DNA of 64,000 bases from Tigriopus japonicus (GCA_010645155.1 CM021312.1:10223189-10287188), one strand, 5' to 3'. Counted from the first letter of the stretch, positions 1 to 15,100 are shown. The notes: generated from the sequence alone by a model not told the origin. Numbers and translations are program-made.

Positions 1-3000
1 TCTTTTTGCCACATTTACACCAATCAAGAATTCATGGTATATCATCAGCTTGGCGATACAATCTAATCGTTCCCTAGTTGACGAGGGATCCAAACTAACG
101 CCAACATTAGCCACAACAACGCGCTCTTTCCACTCTCCATTCCCTCGTTCCCCCGTTCTTTTCTCCTTTCCCTGATGTCATTTCTCTTTCCCCCTCCAAG
201 TTGATGATGATTCTTATGGCATCCATCCAACAACCCTCACTTTTTAGGGTCTTGATTCTGAGCTTTGATTGGTTGATATAGAGAAAGTTCATTCACCAGA
301 TTTTGAAGAAGAAAAAACTGTTCTACGTTAGTCGTTGTTTAGTGCACGTTTTGGTCTGAATATTGGAAGGTTTAGAGTTCATAGGTCTGGAGAGTGGAAA
401 ACGATGTTTCCATGCACGATTGAGCATTTCATTCAGTGCTCATCCTGATAGGGATCAACCACCAACCACAATCTTCTCTCCTGAAAACCCTATGGCTTAT
501 GAATGATGCTCAGTGGTGGTAGATTGCTTTTTGATCACACATCCCATGAAGAGAAGAAACAGGGAGAGCAATTCGACGGAGAATGAGGGATCAGACAAGA
601 CACCCTCGGATGGGAATGGGCTTAAATTAGATTAAAACAAAAGACTCGATTCTTATCTCATTGTAAAGCCAAGCCAGTTTATGCAAATTGAAACCAACCC
701 AAAACATTGAGGCATTCGTTTCAATCCAGGTTTGGCCATCTGATCTTGGTCGGGATTTAGACTTGGACCAATTACGGACAAACTGTTAAAGGTACAGTTT
801 GATAATAAACACATGTGTTCAAACGCTTATTAAAACGTAACCAATTGAATGTGGTGCAAATTCAAAGTTCAATCACGTGAGTAACGAGAAAGGCTTTTTG
901 TCGCTCCATTGTACTTCAAATTGACGCTTTTTAACAGTCGTTAAAACGCTCCAACGTGTGTTCAAGTAATCCAGGGACAGGGCAAAAGATTATTCGCTTA
1001 ATATTTTGTTTCCAGGCCATGGAGCAACGCAACTCCATTCAAAAAGAGACAGACGTCTTCTTTTCATTCATTTGACAATAAGGAGTCGTTTATCTCAAAA
1101 TTTGTTCGCTCTCCATGGAACCTTTGGCGCAAAAGCGCCTCCCTCGCTCCCTTTAGACGTGGACTTGGGTCTAACAAGCAAAGCGAACTCCCCAAAAACA
1201 GTGAAGTGTGTACTGTATATTCTCGAACAACTTTGGAGTCAAGGGAGGGATAACAAGCCGCTCTTGCCACCAACAACCAACAAACCAAAAGCATGGTAGC
1301 GTGGTGGATCTCCCGTTCCGCTACATTACTCGTCTCATTGTGACTCGACTTACTCAAACGACTGCAAGAGAACAGAAAGAGAGAGAGAGAGTTCCAAACG
1401 TTGGTCCATCCCCTTCCCTATTGGTTCTTCTGGAGACGAGAATATCCCGGGGATCATTCCAACGGCTCTACCCCCTATTACGACGAGGGGATGGATCCAA
1501 CGGCTCCGGAAGTCTTCTAGCAATTCGAGATGGCTGTTCCATGTTCCTCGAATCGTCGGGAATGACTAGCCGGTTATTGGGACCACTGTTGGGCCCTTGG
1601 AACAAATATTTAGAGACCTAAAGGTCCAATTCTATTTTTAAATCCGCTCAATTCCAAAGAGAATCAAGGGGAAGAAATTGAGAATGCCAACTAGAGACCT
1701 AGAAAGAAAGGTCGTAAAAAGGCTGAGCGCAATTTCCGGCCTATTAACAAACCAAGGGCAGATCTGCAAGAAGCGGGTAAACCTGGTCGAAAGACATGCG
1801 ATTCCAGATTGGTTCCTAAGGAGAGAGAGCTTCATTTTGTAACCACAGAGTTTACTAGAGAGAGGACAAGGCGCGTTTGAAATTAACGCCTAACGAAAAA
1901 AAATGAATTGGTCATGGATTCAATTTACATCTTATTATATTTTTGGGATCCTCTTGTTTCAGGTTATTCCAAGACGAAAAGGAGCAACATCCAGGAGTTT
2001 TCTCGCTTCGGATCTTTAGCAGGATTGTGTTGCCAACTTCCAACCCGGTGTATAATCTACAAAATAGATGGATAAGTTGACTTGTTTTTTCCACACAGAT
2101 GGTGAAATTATACTTTTTTCAATTTCTTTGTCATGCCAAGGAGATTTCTATTTTTTTCCTTTTAGCGTGAATATCTTCGTCACTTTTAACACAATTATAT
2201 TTCTTTCACATCTTCTACCACTATACCGTCAAAGCTACGCTAATTCTTTTGTGTTTCAAAAGCATTTCAGACTCATTTGCTTGGCTGAAAACATGGAATC
2301 CCCGGGAAAAATTCTTCAACTTTTTTAAGTCACCTCATAAATGGATTTTCTCAAATGAGATCGGAGAAGACCAACCCTGATTCAGGCTTCATATGAAAGG
2401 AGCTAAGTTAATAACGCAAGCCAAGTCTCTAGGTTTCTCTTTGCTCCCTCTGGCAGTCAATGTTGGAACAAGGCTCAATATAATTTGCCCCGGAGATGAT
2501 ATTGGGTTCCGGGAGCTCTGCAGTAATGAGGCTGTGTGGGAGTCTCTCCCGCGAGGAAATTGATATCTTCATAATCGTTCCCATTGTCGTTGAGCCAGTT
2601 CTTTTTTAGAGAGGGGGATCAGTAGGCGAGGCCAAACGTGGAAGTTGGAACGGCGCCAGTGAAGAAAAGTTGGTGCTTTAGTACACTACCTTGGCGATGA
2701 AGAACGATAATGTCTGATGATATATGGATAGGAAGTTAGTGCCATTAAATGTCCAATTTGCCTCTAAATGCCTGCATGATTTGTGGAGCAGACCTCGCAA
2801 ACACTACGCTGAACAAATTTTCTGCATCAGTTCTCAAGTAAACTATGAAGGATGGACATGCATCAAACACTAGTCAATCCATTAATTTGTCAAACGGGGT
2901 ATCCCACTTTGAGTATGAGTTTTCCCCATTTGCGTTCCAGCACTCATCGCTCATATCAGATATGTTATCAACCTCTTTATTATTCACTCTCAAATTGCCT

Positions 3001-4504
3001 GAAGTGTTTACATGCCAGAAGAATTGGTGCTGATCTCATTTTCTGGCACAATCATAGCACCATCTCCAATGGCATCCATCCATCCATCCAACCAAGCAAG
3101 CAAGCCATCAAGTGGCTTGTCGTCAAACGAGGGGAGAATTTATCCGCTTGGGACTGCTGCTCATCATTGTGGGTTGGGTGCTTATGTTGCTTTTGCTGCT
3201 CGCATCCTCACTCACTCGCTCATGAGCTTTAAATTGGAGCGCAGAAAATGGAAGAATAACACTTTAGACAATATGGGATCTACTTTGCTACTGAGCTGTA
3301 TCATCTTCTAAAAACTCTCCTTGTATTAAACATTAGGATTTTCATCATTCGAAGTGGCTTCTTAAGACTTGATTATGAGACTGGATGGATGTTAAGTACC
3401 TGTCAAATCTTTTAGTAATAGTAAAAACACTTGTGTCTTGTGACGTTTTTCAATGTAGAACTATGGTATCTTGGGAACATTTTGATATAGTTGATCCTTG
3501 GCCTGGAGGCAAGAACCTCAGATTTTCAGAGGGTTCATAAATTGAACTCTCTTTGAAAGAACAGACGTCCAATTCATATCGTATCTGGCCTTGGTATTAC
3601 ATGTCATCATGCCACATGGACTGCTTAAAGTTGGCAATCCTGCTCAAATCAGATTGGTGGCAAGCAGCTGCCTAAAAACGACGAACAGAGGGAGTCCTCT
3701 TATTGATTCAGTGGGACGTTCTTTGTTATCCCTTCAAGCACTCAGTGTGGCCAAATGCTCGATCCTCATTGGTGGAGTGTAATTGATATGTTTAGAAATC
3801 GAATCTCATCGCTAAACCCGGGCTCGGGAATCAATGGGATTCAAACAAGCAGATCCATAAATGCGAAAATTCTTTGGCTTGGTCTTTCCAATTGGTATCC
3901 TTTGTATTGTGTATACCAGGGTGATTAAACTCCGACAAAGAGTAACAGGATCAAGATTCAACCCTTTTCAGGTAGACCAAGGAGCACTGGGTGGACTAAT
4001 TGAAATTTTGATGCGAATGTTTTTAGTCCAAGATTAATGTTATTAGTTATAAGGACTCTATATCAATAAAATAGTCATGATGGAGTAATTACAATTGTCT
4101 CTGATTAATCAAGCTTAAAATGGCCTGGACTAGAGGTCTGTAGCCTGGACATTGATGTACGGAAAGGGCCCTGAACCGAAATCGACAGCTGCTGAAAAAA
4201 ACAGGAATGGATGAAAATTTATGTTTTGTCTTTGATTATGCCCACTGAAATAGAAAGCAAATATGTGCAGAATGAAGTTTTGGTAGAAAAATCGAGGTCT
4301 TGTTGGTCCAAATAGCCCTGAAATTGATTGGTTTTGGAGTTTATAAAAGTCTTAGCTTTCCTCGATCTCATGGGTTCCAGAAATTTTAATGATAGATCGT
4401 ACAATTAAGAGCCGTTTTACTACTAAAAGGATCAATCGGAACTTGTTTTCAATTTTCTACGAGATTATAGCCTGCATGTTACCGCAGATAAGATTTGTTT
4501 TTAG
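1..4504. other. No gene recognised
   Basis: Open frames here are short, lack recognisable domains, and overlap each other on both strands. I see only simple sequence, such as a short (CCAT)n tract near 3070-3092. No splice-supported coding exon, RNA gene or transposon end could be supported by eye. Confidence 0.5.
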
Positions 4505-4632
4505 GTATACCAAAATCAAGTCCGAATAACGTTTGTCGAGTACATGCTCGCCCAGCTTCTGCGTTTCAAAAGCAGCAGCTGTCATAAATATTTGCTCAAG
4601 GCCCATTTATCTGACTTGATTTTGGAATACTC
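4505..4632. mobile_element. Small MITE, copy 1 of the 'ACCAAAATCAAGTC' family
   Basis: The left end reads GTATACCAAAATCAAGTC and the right end reads GACTTGATTTTGGAATACTC, so the termini are inverted repeats. The interior (CGAGTA..., CTGCGTTTCAAA...) matches the copy at 33375-33538. It carries no coding capacity. The superfamily is not determined because no clear target duplication is visible. Confidence 0.65.
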
Positions 4633-5879
4633 TGATTAAGAGCTAATAAGCGTTAACATGCGACCCAGAGGAAGACAAAAGAAGCAAAAACAAAAACATT
4701 GTGTTTGTCCAACTTGAACAAGTACTTTAAAAAAGACTGAAAAAAGTACAAAATTTTGACCAAGCATTTTTATTGGAAATATCTATCTTACAAAATAATG
4801 CCTGATTGGTGTGGAAAATTTTGTACGCATGTGTTTCGAGTTGGGACTTCATTATGAGGTTATTTTTCTTGTCTTTCCAAAAGTTTGTTATCCCCAAACC
4901 TAAACTAGGACCAATATAATAACATTGAAAAGTAAAATGCTTCCCTCCATACTTTTCGGAAACAAATATTGCCAAAAATTGTCTCTTCGGCAAATAACCG
5001 TCACAAAAATTTCCAAGTCGTAAAATTTGCGGAAGCATTCGTCATTTATTTATGATCAATTTTCACTTGCCCCCCTCTAAAAAAAAGTTGCCCCGACTTT
5101 TCCGTTTCAATTGATCCATCCAAGTCCAGCCCTTTCAACGTTTTCAGACAAGAGACGAACAGAGAGGGGGTCATTAATTTACCCGCGACCACATGGAATC
5201 CCCGGAACATGTGATGTGTTATTTTATCGGTTCCATTGGAATGTGTCTCAAATCAGATTTCTTTCCACCCTCCCCTTACGTAGACCATGGGTAGCGAGTG
5301 ACACAAGCCAGAACGTTCGAGGGAAAATCAGTTTCACAATTAAGTGGGAGTTGATGATTGGGCGAGGGGCAGCAACTCCCTTAATTCCAGATCTGACATG
5401 GATTGCACAACCTGAAGAAGACTTACGTGGTAGTCTTGTTGTGGGCTCATGTGGGATTGATGACAATTCTCGATCTTGGAGTGGACTGATTCCTGACACC
5501 GTCTAATTTGTTGATCAGAGATGGCCTGCTATCAAACACAATGTGACACAAATCTGAACGTGTCAAAATCCTGGTTCGTCAAACTCGCTCATCACGCTAT
5601 GAAAAACAGTGGTTGGTCGGTGCTTCTGCTGAGATTGAGGGAATGATGACGTGTGTGTCCTCAATCAGATCAAATATCGGACGAAATATGGAACAAGACG
5701 CTTATTTTAGGACTTCCTGATCGCTTATTTCCTTATAGAATTTGATTCGCTTGTGCCAGAAAATGGGCACCTGCTAGATATGCACTTTTTGGTTGCTTTC
5801 TTGAAAATCTTACAAAATTAAGAAAACTCGTTATAGGAATAAGTCTTGATAGAGGAATACTTTTATTTCTAACTGAAGC
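4633..5879. other. No gene recognised
   Basis: Overlapping short frames occur on both strands at 5111-5506, but none shows a recognisable domain or plausible splice structure. Confidence 0.45.
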
Positions 5880-6136
5880 GTGTAGTCAAGGGGTCGGCAA
5901 CTGCGGCCCAAATGTGGGCCCAAGGGTGGTCGTTGGTGGGCCCAGGAGCTATGGAGAAAGTCCAAAATAGTGGGCCCGAGAGCCATCATTTGTATTGTAT
6001 TCGTGGGCCCAAAGCTTTTTGATCGCTAATTTGTGGGTCCCTGAACCTACCAATGCCATTTTGGTGGGCCCCTGACAACATGAATCAAATTTCGTGGGCC
6101 TTGACACAAAAGTAGTTGCCGACCCCTGGTGTAGTC
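5880..6136. mobile_element. hAT-type MITE with 8-bp target duplication
   Basis: The element proper is 5888-6128. Its ends are AAGGGGTCGGCAAC and GTTGCCGACCCCTG, matching the common hAT terminus CAGGGGTCGGCAAC with the first base changed on the left. It is flanked on both sides by the identical octamer GTGTAGTC (5880-5887 and 6129-6136). The interior is built of repeated GTGGGCCC-like words and has no ORF. Related fragments occur at 35325-35420 and 42425-42600. Confidence 0.85.
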
Positions 6137-9100
6137 GGACAAAGATGACTCAAGTCAGAACACCTCACAAAATTCTGTCTAGGGTCAAACACTTCATAAA
6201 AAACTCCATGGAACCTAATGTTTGTTGCAAAACCCTTAAGTAATAGGTTGGGTATGATACACAAAAGTTTATGAATCTGTATAAAACGTCCCTTGAACTC
6301 AAAATTACTCTCCATGTATGAATGATGAACCTGCAGAGAATAAAATTATCTAAAATGTAACCAGCTGTGACTGTATTCTTTTTTTTGGACATGCGCAAAT
6401 CCAAAATACTACAGTTTTGACACTGAACATTTTTTGGCAGAACTGAAATTACGCTGAATAAAAGAATAATTCAACTAAAAAGATATTATTTCGAAAATAT
6501 AGGAATCAATAAGTTAAAAGGGTGCGTTTTTCACACAAAGAAAATGAGGTGTCCGTAAGGTCACAAAACTTTAATTTGTTGGCCAAGAGCGAACAAATCT
6601 GTCCAACAAAACATTGTCAAATACTTTGAACTTCAAAAAAGTCAAATAAAAACATCATGAAAATATTCTATCGCGCTATTTTGGAGATTTTGAGCAAATA
6701 TACTTTTCAACCGTTGTGTTGTTATTGGTGTTAATCTATGTATTTGTATCCTTTTTACTCGGATAAAGTATTGAGTTTCCATAACCTAAGCTATAGATAT
6801 TTTTCTCATTCATTTAGTAACATTCCCAACCTCAGGATCCGGTGGTTTTGGCATGGGAATCGCCATTGGACATCCCTAGAAGCCACATTTGGCATCGGAT
6901 GAGGATGAAAGAGTACGAAATGTCTTGTTCAAATCAGTTTATGAGCCTGTCCATAAAGGAAACCAATCAAGTTCAATTCAATCCCATAAATAGATGGCGA
7001 GTGGTGATGCGCCCTCCAATAGCGAGCGCCAGAGGTATTTTTGGTCCACACGCAGATGAAGCTCATATCACCAGAACCAGAGAAGGGAAGAAGAGGAAAG
7101 AATGGAGGAGAGAAAGAGAAAAAAAGAGCCTCCCAACCATCACAGTGGCTTCATGGTTCGTCGTGAGTTTAGGTGAGTCGTACACAATCAGAGAGATAAA
7201 CTCGACCCCGACAAATGACGTTTCAATTATCTGCCCTCGCTTATCAATTGGTGGCCATTATGGAGTAGAACCATGACAAATCAGTTGAGTTCCAAGCGTT
7301 TCGATTGGTCCGATCCGCACGATCCATTTTGGGATCGTCATCCAGACCAAATCACTCTTGTCTCAAGATGGAAAATAAACGAGCCCATGTGGGCAAATTA
7401 AATCTCGGAGTTGGAGCGGGTTGGATTTTCGACCCTCGAAACAAGTGCGATCTCTATCAGAGCTCTCTAATAGGCACTCATTTCCAAAACAGTTCAAAAC
7501 GGCCTCTCTCTCTAGAGGACTAGATGGACTTATATATATAGTACGGTCATGGTTGAAAAAGTGAGCTTTTTCCCCAGTTATCTGATCGTCGCAGTTGGTG
7601 GAGTTTTCCCCTCACAATGAAGACGAAGCCACCAAGAACCCTGGGACCTGATTGAGATCAAGCGCTAAATAAAAATGGAATTGCCTCAAAGAGTCATAAT
7701 GTGCTCGGAGACAATGAATAACCTTTGGTCAGCTGTCAGACCAGACTTGAGTTTATGGTTCACTTGGTTCAAAAGACTTCAGAGACAACTAAATATAGGT
7801 GCTTTGGTTGACCACAGGGATCGAGAGATCTTGTTTTCTCCTTAAAATCCTCTTTTAGAGCCATTATTTCACGTTCATGCCGGCTGCTTCCAGGTGAGAT
7901 TGAAAATGCATTGTTCTTGGCTGCCTTGTTTTAAACGATCTTAAATGCCGATGTTAATCAGGCGTCTTAATCTACCACTGATTTACAATTCAGTTCACTT
8001 CACCCGGCTCGAAAGTGGGTTGGTTGGTGGTTGAGGCTCATAATATAATGCATGGAAAAAACGAGATCTAGAACGGAGATCACTGGAAAAAGACGGGAAA
8101 TTCTAGTTGGGAATGTAAAATCCATTAAATAATCAAGTCATAGAATGAATAGCTTGCTTCTTTTTTACCAGTGCTTGGGATCCAACCAAGTGAGTAAGTT
8201 GGAGAAAATGAGTCTTCACCTTTTTCGGCATACATACCAATTTCATAACAAGCAAACTGCCCATTGTATCGCAAACAAAGACACCTCTTGGAAACCATAT
8301 GGTTGATGGGTGATAGAATTTTCCACCTCATTACTGAAGATTGAGCTCTAGTGAGTGCCTCTAATTATCAGGATCGCAAATTGAATCTCAAAATTGAATC
8401 GTTCCTCCCGACTTTAATTTACTGGTCAGCTCCAGAAGTTTTTTACGGACCTTGGAAAGTCCCGATGAGAAAAAAGTAAAAGTTGTTGGGTATATTCGTT
8501 CTCAATTTGGAGGAGTGCGACTAGATTTAAATGGTAATTAATCTTGGGGCAAATTGGCCAATTCCAACAACGGTAGATGGACAGAGAATGAGGCGTTAGA
8601 GTGTGTGCTCTACAGGCCGCATAAATTTCTTCTCCTTGACCCCTAGAGTGCCAAAAAGTCACCGACCACTGTTTTAATTCTTTTTCCCCATTGCCTCTAG
8701 GTCTAATATTTTTTTGATATATGCTTGAAATCTGAATGTTAGTTAGAACAAAATAGAGTCAGAAATTGTAGAAGTGGGAAAGTTATAAAGAGTGGTTTTA
8801 TTACAGTGTCAATTCTGGTGACTGAACAAAGTATCTCAAAAATTCACTCAGCGCTCTTTGATGGCTTAACCTGGCTTTATGGCAGTTAGACCATTCTTTC
8901 ACTCCAAACCAACAGTCAACAGTCTAACCAACCAACCAACCCAACTATCATCCACAGTTGCCGCTTGAATGGTTGGTTGGTTGGCATTTTGGAGGCGAAA
9001 TTGAAGAGGCCCCCTTCTGGTGCCGTTCATCATTAGCTTCACAGTCCTGGTTGGACTTTGCTCCATGTCCCGTGTTGTTTGGGATCCGACGAGAGCTATG

Positions 9101-11580
9101 GAATTGCCTCAACATGGATCCTATTTTACATAAACACCTAATCTGAATTCATTGATATTTTAATCCTGTCGAGTTAGCCCGAGGAGCGAGACAAACGATC
9201 ACCGAAGCCGAGGCTCGAACTGGATCCATGTAATTAGAAACCCGGATGGATGGGATTTTCGGCGAGTCGAGGGCAAATTGAAATTCATTGGAGATTTATG
9301 ACCTGGAAAAGAGCGCATCTCGTTCGTTCAATCGATCGCAAGTTCTTTCCGATGAGAGTCACGTCAAAGCGATCTCGACCACAAATTAAGTGATCAGAGG
9401 CATCATCATCATCATTTGAACCGGGCCAAGACACGAAGATTGCTTTTCTGACAGGGAGAAATCAGCCTGGGAGGAAATATGTGTATCATAATGATTGTTC
9501 CCTCTTTCCAAATGATCTCAATGATTGAAAGTGCCTTTGTTCCAGATCCGTAAGGCACACACTCACAAACGCACCATCGTCGTCATCTTTTGATCGTCGT
9601 CCTTGTCGTGGATTGGGATTGGTGAGGTGCCCTGTAATTAGAGACGAGCTATCGTTGATCAAACGGGCATTGCGACATAGTACTACATACTGTACGAGGG
9701 CAAATCGATTTCGACGAAATGGTTCCATAAAAAGTCGGAAAACGCTGAGTGGCATTGGTCTGCCAAGTCCGATAAAAACCACACACCCGTTTCGAGTCTC
9801 TGTCTTATTCCTTCTTCTTCTTGTGATCAGTTGGAGAGGGAATTCATTGAACCAGGTGATAAATCACGATATGTCAGGCATTACCGCATAATTTTAATAT
9901 TGACTTCGTCTCCCTTGAAAGGTGAGAGTTGGAGTGATTCAAACAAGCACAGACTTCAGAGATGAATCTCATTAACGTTGTCAAAAAAACATTGTACCAT
10001 TAAAAGATAAGCCGCTTGAACGAATGGAAGGTGTAAAACACATATTTTTCAAATAAAAAAACAGACACACGGATGGATGAAGCTTTATGACTTTAGTTTG
10101 CAAACATTACAAAATCTTGAATGATCCAAAAAAGGAAGAGGATGATCTTCATTGGGTGTAAAAGTTACAATAAATGTGATTGAAAGCGAAATCCACAAAA
10201 AAAATCCATTTTGATAAAAAATGTCCATTTTTACTGGGGACCGCCGCAAGACTTCAAAGCACCCTTTTTGTATAGTGATGGACACTAAAATCACCAAAAT
10301 GTGGAAAATGCCAGAACATTCCCAGAGACATTAAGTTTCAATTTTTTATTTCAAATAATGAATTCATTGAATTAACATGCACAACTGACTTTAGTCGTCA
10401 CCTGGAAAATGGATTTGCCGAACACCATTTTTGTGTGTATTTTCCCCTAATGAGAGATCCCTTTGTTTAGAAGGCATCCACTGCAAAAAAAGTTATCATT
10501 TTGAAGCAAAGCCATATCCAGACCTTCGTGTTCGTTTCGGCTAGTGAATGAAATCCAAGGATTCACGTCCGACTCTCTCCCTCACATTTGCACAATCTAC
10601 ATAATTGGAAGTGATAGATGCCTCTTGGTGTTATTCACGATCTCCTTGTGATTACTATGCAAGAATGCCCTTATGATGATGGAGATGGTTTCCCGGGCAT
10701 CTCCAGACTATTCAGAGAGTTCCAGGGCGCATTAAAAGATCCTCATGTCAATGATTCTCGTGAACGACCTTTTGTTTGTCAATTTCAGCCTCATTTTGGC
10801 AAGCCTTAGTCGTGGTCTACTCAAGAACAAACGTCGAAATTGATTGTTGCCCACCTGATTCGACCCATGTCATCCATCAAGTCATGTAATGATATGAGCC
10901 CGTTGGGGCAAAAACCACGCAATAATGTGAATAAAAATTGAAACCCCACAATCATCCTGTTTCTTGTAATAAGTACGGACAAGTTTCAACTCAGGGTTGC
11001 CAGAAAATAACATGATCTGACCATCACTGAACGGACAGTATTCTCCAAAACTTACCATCAATGTAATGCAAATCGTTCAAGTTACTAGTATTACTAAGAT
11101 AAACAACCTTTATTAAATCTTGGCCAAGCAATCCTGTCTAAAGTCAACCCAAGATTCAGAAAAGAGCCAGCCATGAGGGTGTGGAAAAACAGTTTGAACC
11201 TTTTCCAGCAGAGCTTGCCCGAAACCAAAAGTCTTTGTGAGAACTAGGGGAGGTGTGGAGGAAAATGAGTATAATCAACTGGATTCTTACACTCTATTCC
11301 CTGAAGCTAGACAAATACTCTGGTCCATTGGCCTCCTTCTGTAAGCAGCATTCGGGCACAATAGCCAGTATGTTTAGGAGTATCACCGTTATTTCTTGAT
11401 CATAGCCCCCATAACTAGTCGAGTTGGTTCGAGGATATCATATGCTAAATAATTGGCCAATTTATCACTAAAAACGTACACCAACTCTGAGTGAGAAACA
11501 ACTACAGAAACACAGAGAGAGTTTTAATCCCGAGATTGAATTGCCTAGAGAAGTTCTCTTTGTTGCGTATCGACGTTCAC
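6137..11580. other. No gene recognised
   Basis: Several frames of 60-144 codons exist (for example 6842-7276 plus, 9486-9782 minus), but they overlap on opposite strands and show no domain, signal or splice pattern that I can support. Confidence 0.45.
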
Positions 11581-11589
11581 GATTCAATC

Positions 11590-12165
11590 GAAAAAAGCGA
11601 CCTCAAGCGGCATTTATGGCATGACCTGTGGTGTAAAAAAGAGAAATTCCGAAAATACGCTCTTCACTCTGCTAAGTTTGAATGCCTCTGGTACATCCTC
11701 TGTGATTTGTAATTGGCAGCAGTTAACAGCAAATTGTTACTTATTGTTTCAAAAAACAGTCTTAAATTTTAAGGACATCAAGATTTTTGCCTCGTTTTGA
11801 AGTTATTACACGTTTAAAACGTCATCTTCAGTTTCAAAATTAGTCACCCTCTACATATGAGGAAGGAGAAAAAAGGGAAAAGGAGAAGGCAAGTGGGGCC
11901 GTCAACCAAATCAGAGCGACCAATTTCAGACCTTAAAAAAGGAGTTGGGGAAGGTTTCAGACTAGTGGACTTTTAAACACCGTTGTGACAAACCAATGCA
12001 ATTTTGGTGCATTACAAGTACACAGCATTTGAAGTTAGAATAAATGGCTCTAGAATGAAACGAAAAGGAAACACCAAATACTGATAAAACTTGCATAAAA
12101 AGCGAAAGAAGTTACTACATAGACCGGGTCTCTTTCTTGTGTGTACACACCACGTTTTGAATCGT
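11590..12165. repeat. Dispersed ~580-bp repeat, copy 1
   Basis: This segment recurs as a reverse complement at 56780-57300 and as a split copy at 41960-42120 plus 42600-42745. Shared landmarks are a GACCTCAAGCGGCAT-like word, TTTGAATGCCTCT, AGTCACCCTCTACA and GACCGGGTCTCTT. Just outside it the words GACGTTCACGATTCAA (11571-11586) and its reverse complement (about 12156-12171) suggest terminal inverted repeats. It contains no recognisable protein. It is probably a non-autonomous transposon. Confidence 0.7.
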
Positions 12166-12171
12166 GAACGT

Positions 12172-15100
12172 CATACAAGTACTTCAAACGAACTCGTTGA
12201 TAATGGCGAGCAGCGAAGGGCGGTCATGATTATGATCATTCTCATCTGTCCATGGTTAAGAGGGCAATTTTGCGAGTTCTTGCTCTCGTTCGTCATGAAT
12301 GATGCTTGTGAGATCATGAGAGTGATCTTTTCTAAAATGGTCTAATGATGAAATTACCGAGCCATTTGGCTTGATCTCGCTTGCAATTTGAGCTGTCTTG
12401 GCACAAGAGCCTGGCCCACCTCGCACCTATGATTTATGGGTCATGGACCCTGTGATTCGCCTGAAAGCGAGAACAAGCTTGAGTAAACAAACCCAATCCA
12501 CTTTGGCATACGGGTAGATGGTTGGTGCAGAACACTGCCAAACACTTGAGGTGACTTAGAAAGTGATTCCAAACCCAGCGAGATGACGGAGAAGAACCAG
12601 CAAGAACTGTACCGTTCGCTTGTACTGTATTCTTGGCTAGAGTCTTGGTCATTGTTCCGAGGCTGCTGGATGATCAAATGGAAGCCTGTCATCTGGTCCA
12701 TTCTAGATCTCATTGGCCTTACAAAGCAGACACCCAATTTATGTTCATTATCACATTCCAAACCATTTCTTCTTCAAACAGCTCAAGGGAAGAGGTTAGT
12801 GCGACTGTGGAGAAGAAGGGAGAACGTATTCAAGCAATGACAAAGACGGTCAAGTTTTTTTTCTTTCCACCCTGGTGTTGAATGTGAGTGTGTGTCGAGC
12901 TGTCACCTTTTCAAACTGGACAAGAACTGCTTTAAAGATGTGCTTAGGCACGAGTTCATTTCATTCGTGTTCGCCATGAAAAAAGAAGAGTCGTTTCATT
13001 CTCTCCAAACTCATTCAAATCTTTCACCCCCAAAGAACACGTCTTTAAGGAAACGACATCTGGCGGTCATTCGCAAATAAGCATGTGAATAGCATCAAAA
13101 ATGAGATGCAGCCTAACAGTTTAAAGAGATTTGAGTAAATTTCACTGAATGTTAAAACTAAGTAAGGCGTTGTTTCATTGTTCACAAAAAATGTTCTTTT
13201 TTCATCGGTAGAGATTGTGCAATTTCTGACACGCAGAATAAATCATTCAAATTCGCCCTACAATAATGCAATTTAAGACTGTGTCATTATGTTCCTTAAT
13301 AACAATTTCCTTTATTCACCAAAAAGATTATTTACGTTATTGTGTTTGTCATATGCATAGCTGCTCTTGCAAACGAGGTTAATCCCAACTCTGTAAAATC
13401 AGTTTTAGCCTCTAGAGGGCTTTTTTACAAATCTACCAAATTTGAACCAATCCAATCCACGTCATCTTTTATTGGTACACGTTTTAATTGACTAAGACAA
13501 ATTTGCTCTTAAAACTCAAATTGTCCATCCCCAAAAGTTGTGTCAATTTTGAGGGACAAGCCCTTCTTTCAAGAGCGTTTCGTCCATGAATTGTGTTGTA
13601 TTGCAATGACAAAGCCCTGTCTGAATGCCTTTCTTCCTTTCCTGCTCATCATTGCGCTCATTGCGCCAAAATTGGGCGACGCGTGGCTTGCTCATTGGTT
13701 GATGAACATGTACCATTCATGGCACGAGTCGGGCAGGAAACTCGGATTATTTGTTGGAAGTTAATTGCTCTTTAGAAATTGGATGGACTCCAACGACCAG
13801 AATGATCACTCATTCGCTCACTCGCTTTTACGCAAGCTTGTATGGCGTGTACGTACGATTCAAATGAGAAGTGGCTCATCTTGAGTTGATTTATGATATC
13901 AAGTCTGAGTTTGTGAGGTAAAGTTTAACACCAATATATCCGCGATTAAATAAAAACCTTTTCACATTAAGAGTATTTGAGCATTCCACAATCCAGTTTA
14001 GAGGGTTGGCATCAATTTCAAGCGAGTTGTGTAATGAAAAGAAATGTGTGAGCACCTCAACTCACTGATTGAGAGGCTCCGTCTGCTTTGTCAATGGTAA
14101 ATGTGGAAATAAGTGAGTTAAGTTGGCTTTTCAGATCCGTTGACTGGAAAGAAATAATGAACTGCCTGCTCGTTTCAAAATGACGACATTCAAAGTTGGG
14201 TTTTTGACAACAACGACGACAATAACATCAGCCAACATCAGCACTTGAATGAGGAGCAGTTTCACGACCAGAAAGCTGCCGCTCCCTTTATTGGGCTCGA
14301 GGTTGGAAAGTTAAATGTTGATGAAGCTAATCGACAGAAAATCACTGTCAAAAATGCTTCCAGAGAGTCTGTCTTCACCTAGAGAAGTCCCTTGAACGGT
14401 TTTTCTTCACTGTACATCTTGACGGGTTTTTCCAGGAGTGACATTTCAATTTTTGGCCCCGATCTTGTGTCAGATAAAGCATCTCTTTTTAAGGTGTGCA
14501 CACTGCACAGATCTCATGACACAGCGACAAAACCGTGGCCATTTTCGAGAAAAAAACGGGGCTTTTCGTCGACGAAGCTCAGCAGGGCACGGCATTCAAA
14601 ATTAGTTGTACATTCAAAGGGGGGACAAAATGTCATTTTTAACAAGTTTAGCCATTATGTCTCGAATTGCCCCCATGCCAGGAAACGGCCCAGGCGCCAA
14701 AGAACACAGCACCATGGTAAGCGCTCTTGAAGAGCCATGAAATATATGTGTATTAAGACATCACAATTCTCTTTTCCTCTGGAATGGAATTCCAAAGATT
14801 TGGCAGCATAGTTAGCGCTTCAAGGGTCCATTCTCGCTCCCTCCCCTCTCCCCTTGGCCGCTTCATTGGATGGATCGGGCGGCAGTTGGAATGGCTCGGT
14901 TGTTCGACAAATCGCCGGCGCTTTTCTGTAACGTTGGCTAGTAGGCTGGAGAGGCCACAATCCATATATTCATACACAGGGTGCGACACCATGATCATTG
15001 ACATGATCAGCAGATGGCTCAAACGGGGACTAGGTTTTTTCCTTCTCGGAGCTTCGGGGGGAGCTTTGGAGTGCACAATGCTCAAACACGAAACGCCATT

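Noticed and set aside
1006..1621. Overlapping frames on both strands near 1-1.6 kb as a gene
   Set aside because: No domain, no splice pattern and mutual overlap on opposite strands.
8929..8985. CCAACCAACCAACC followed by GGTTGGTTGG as a hairpin
   Set aside because: Simple-sequence repeats of opposite sense; too short and low-complexity to interpret.
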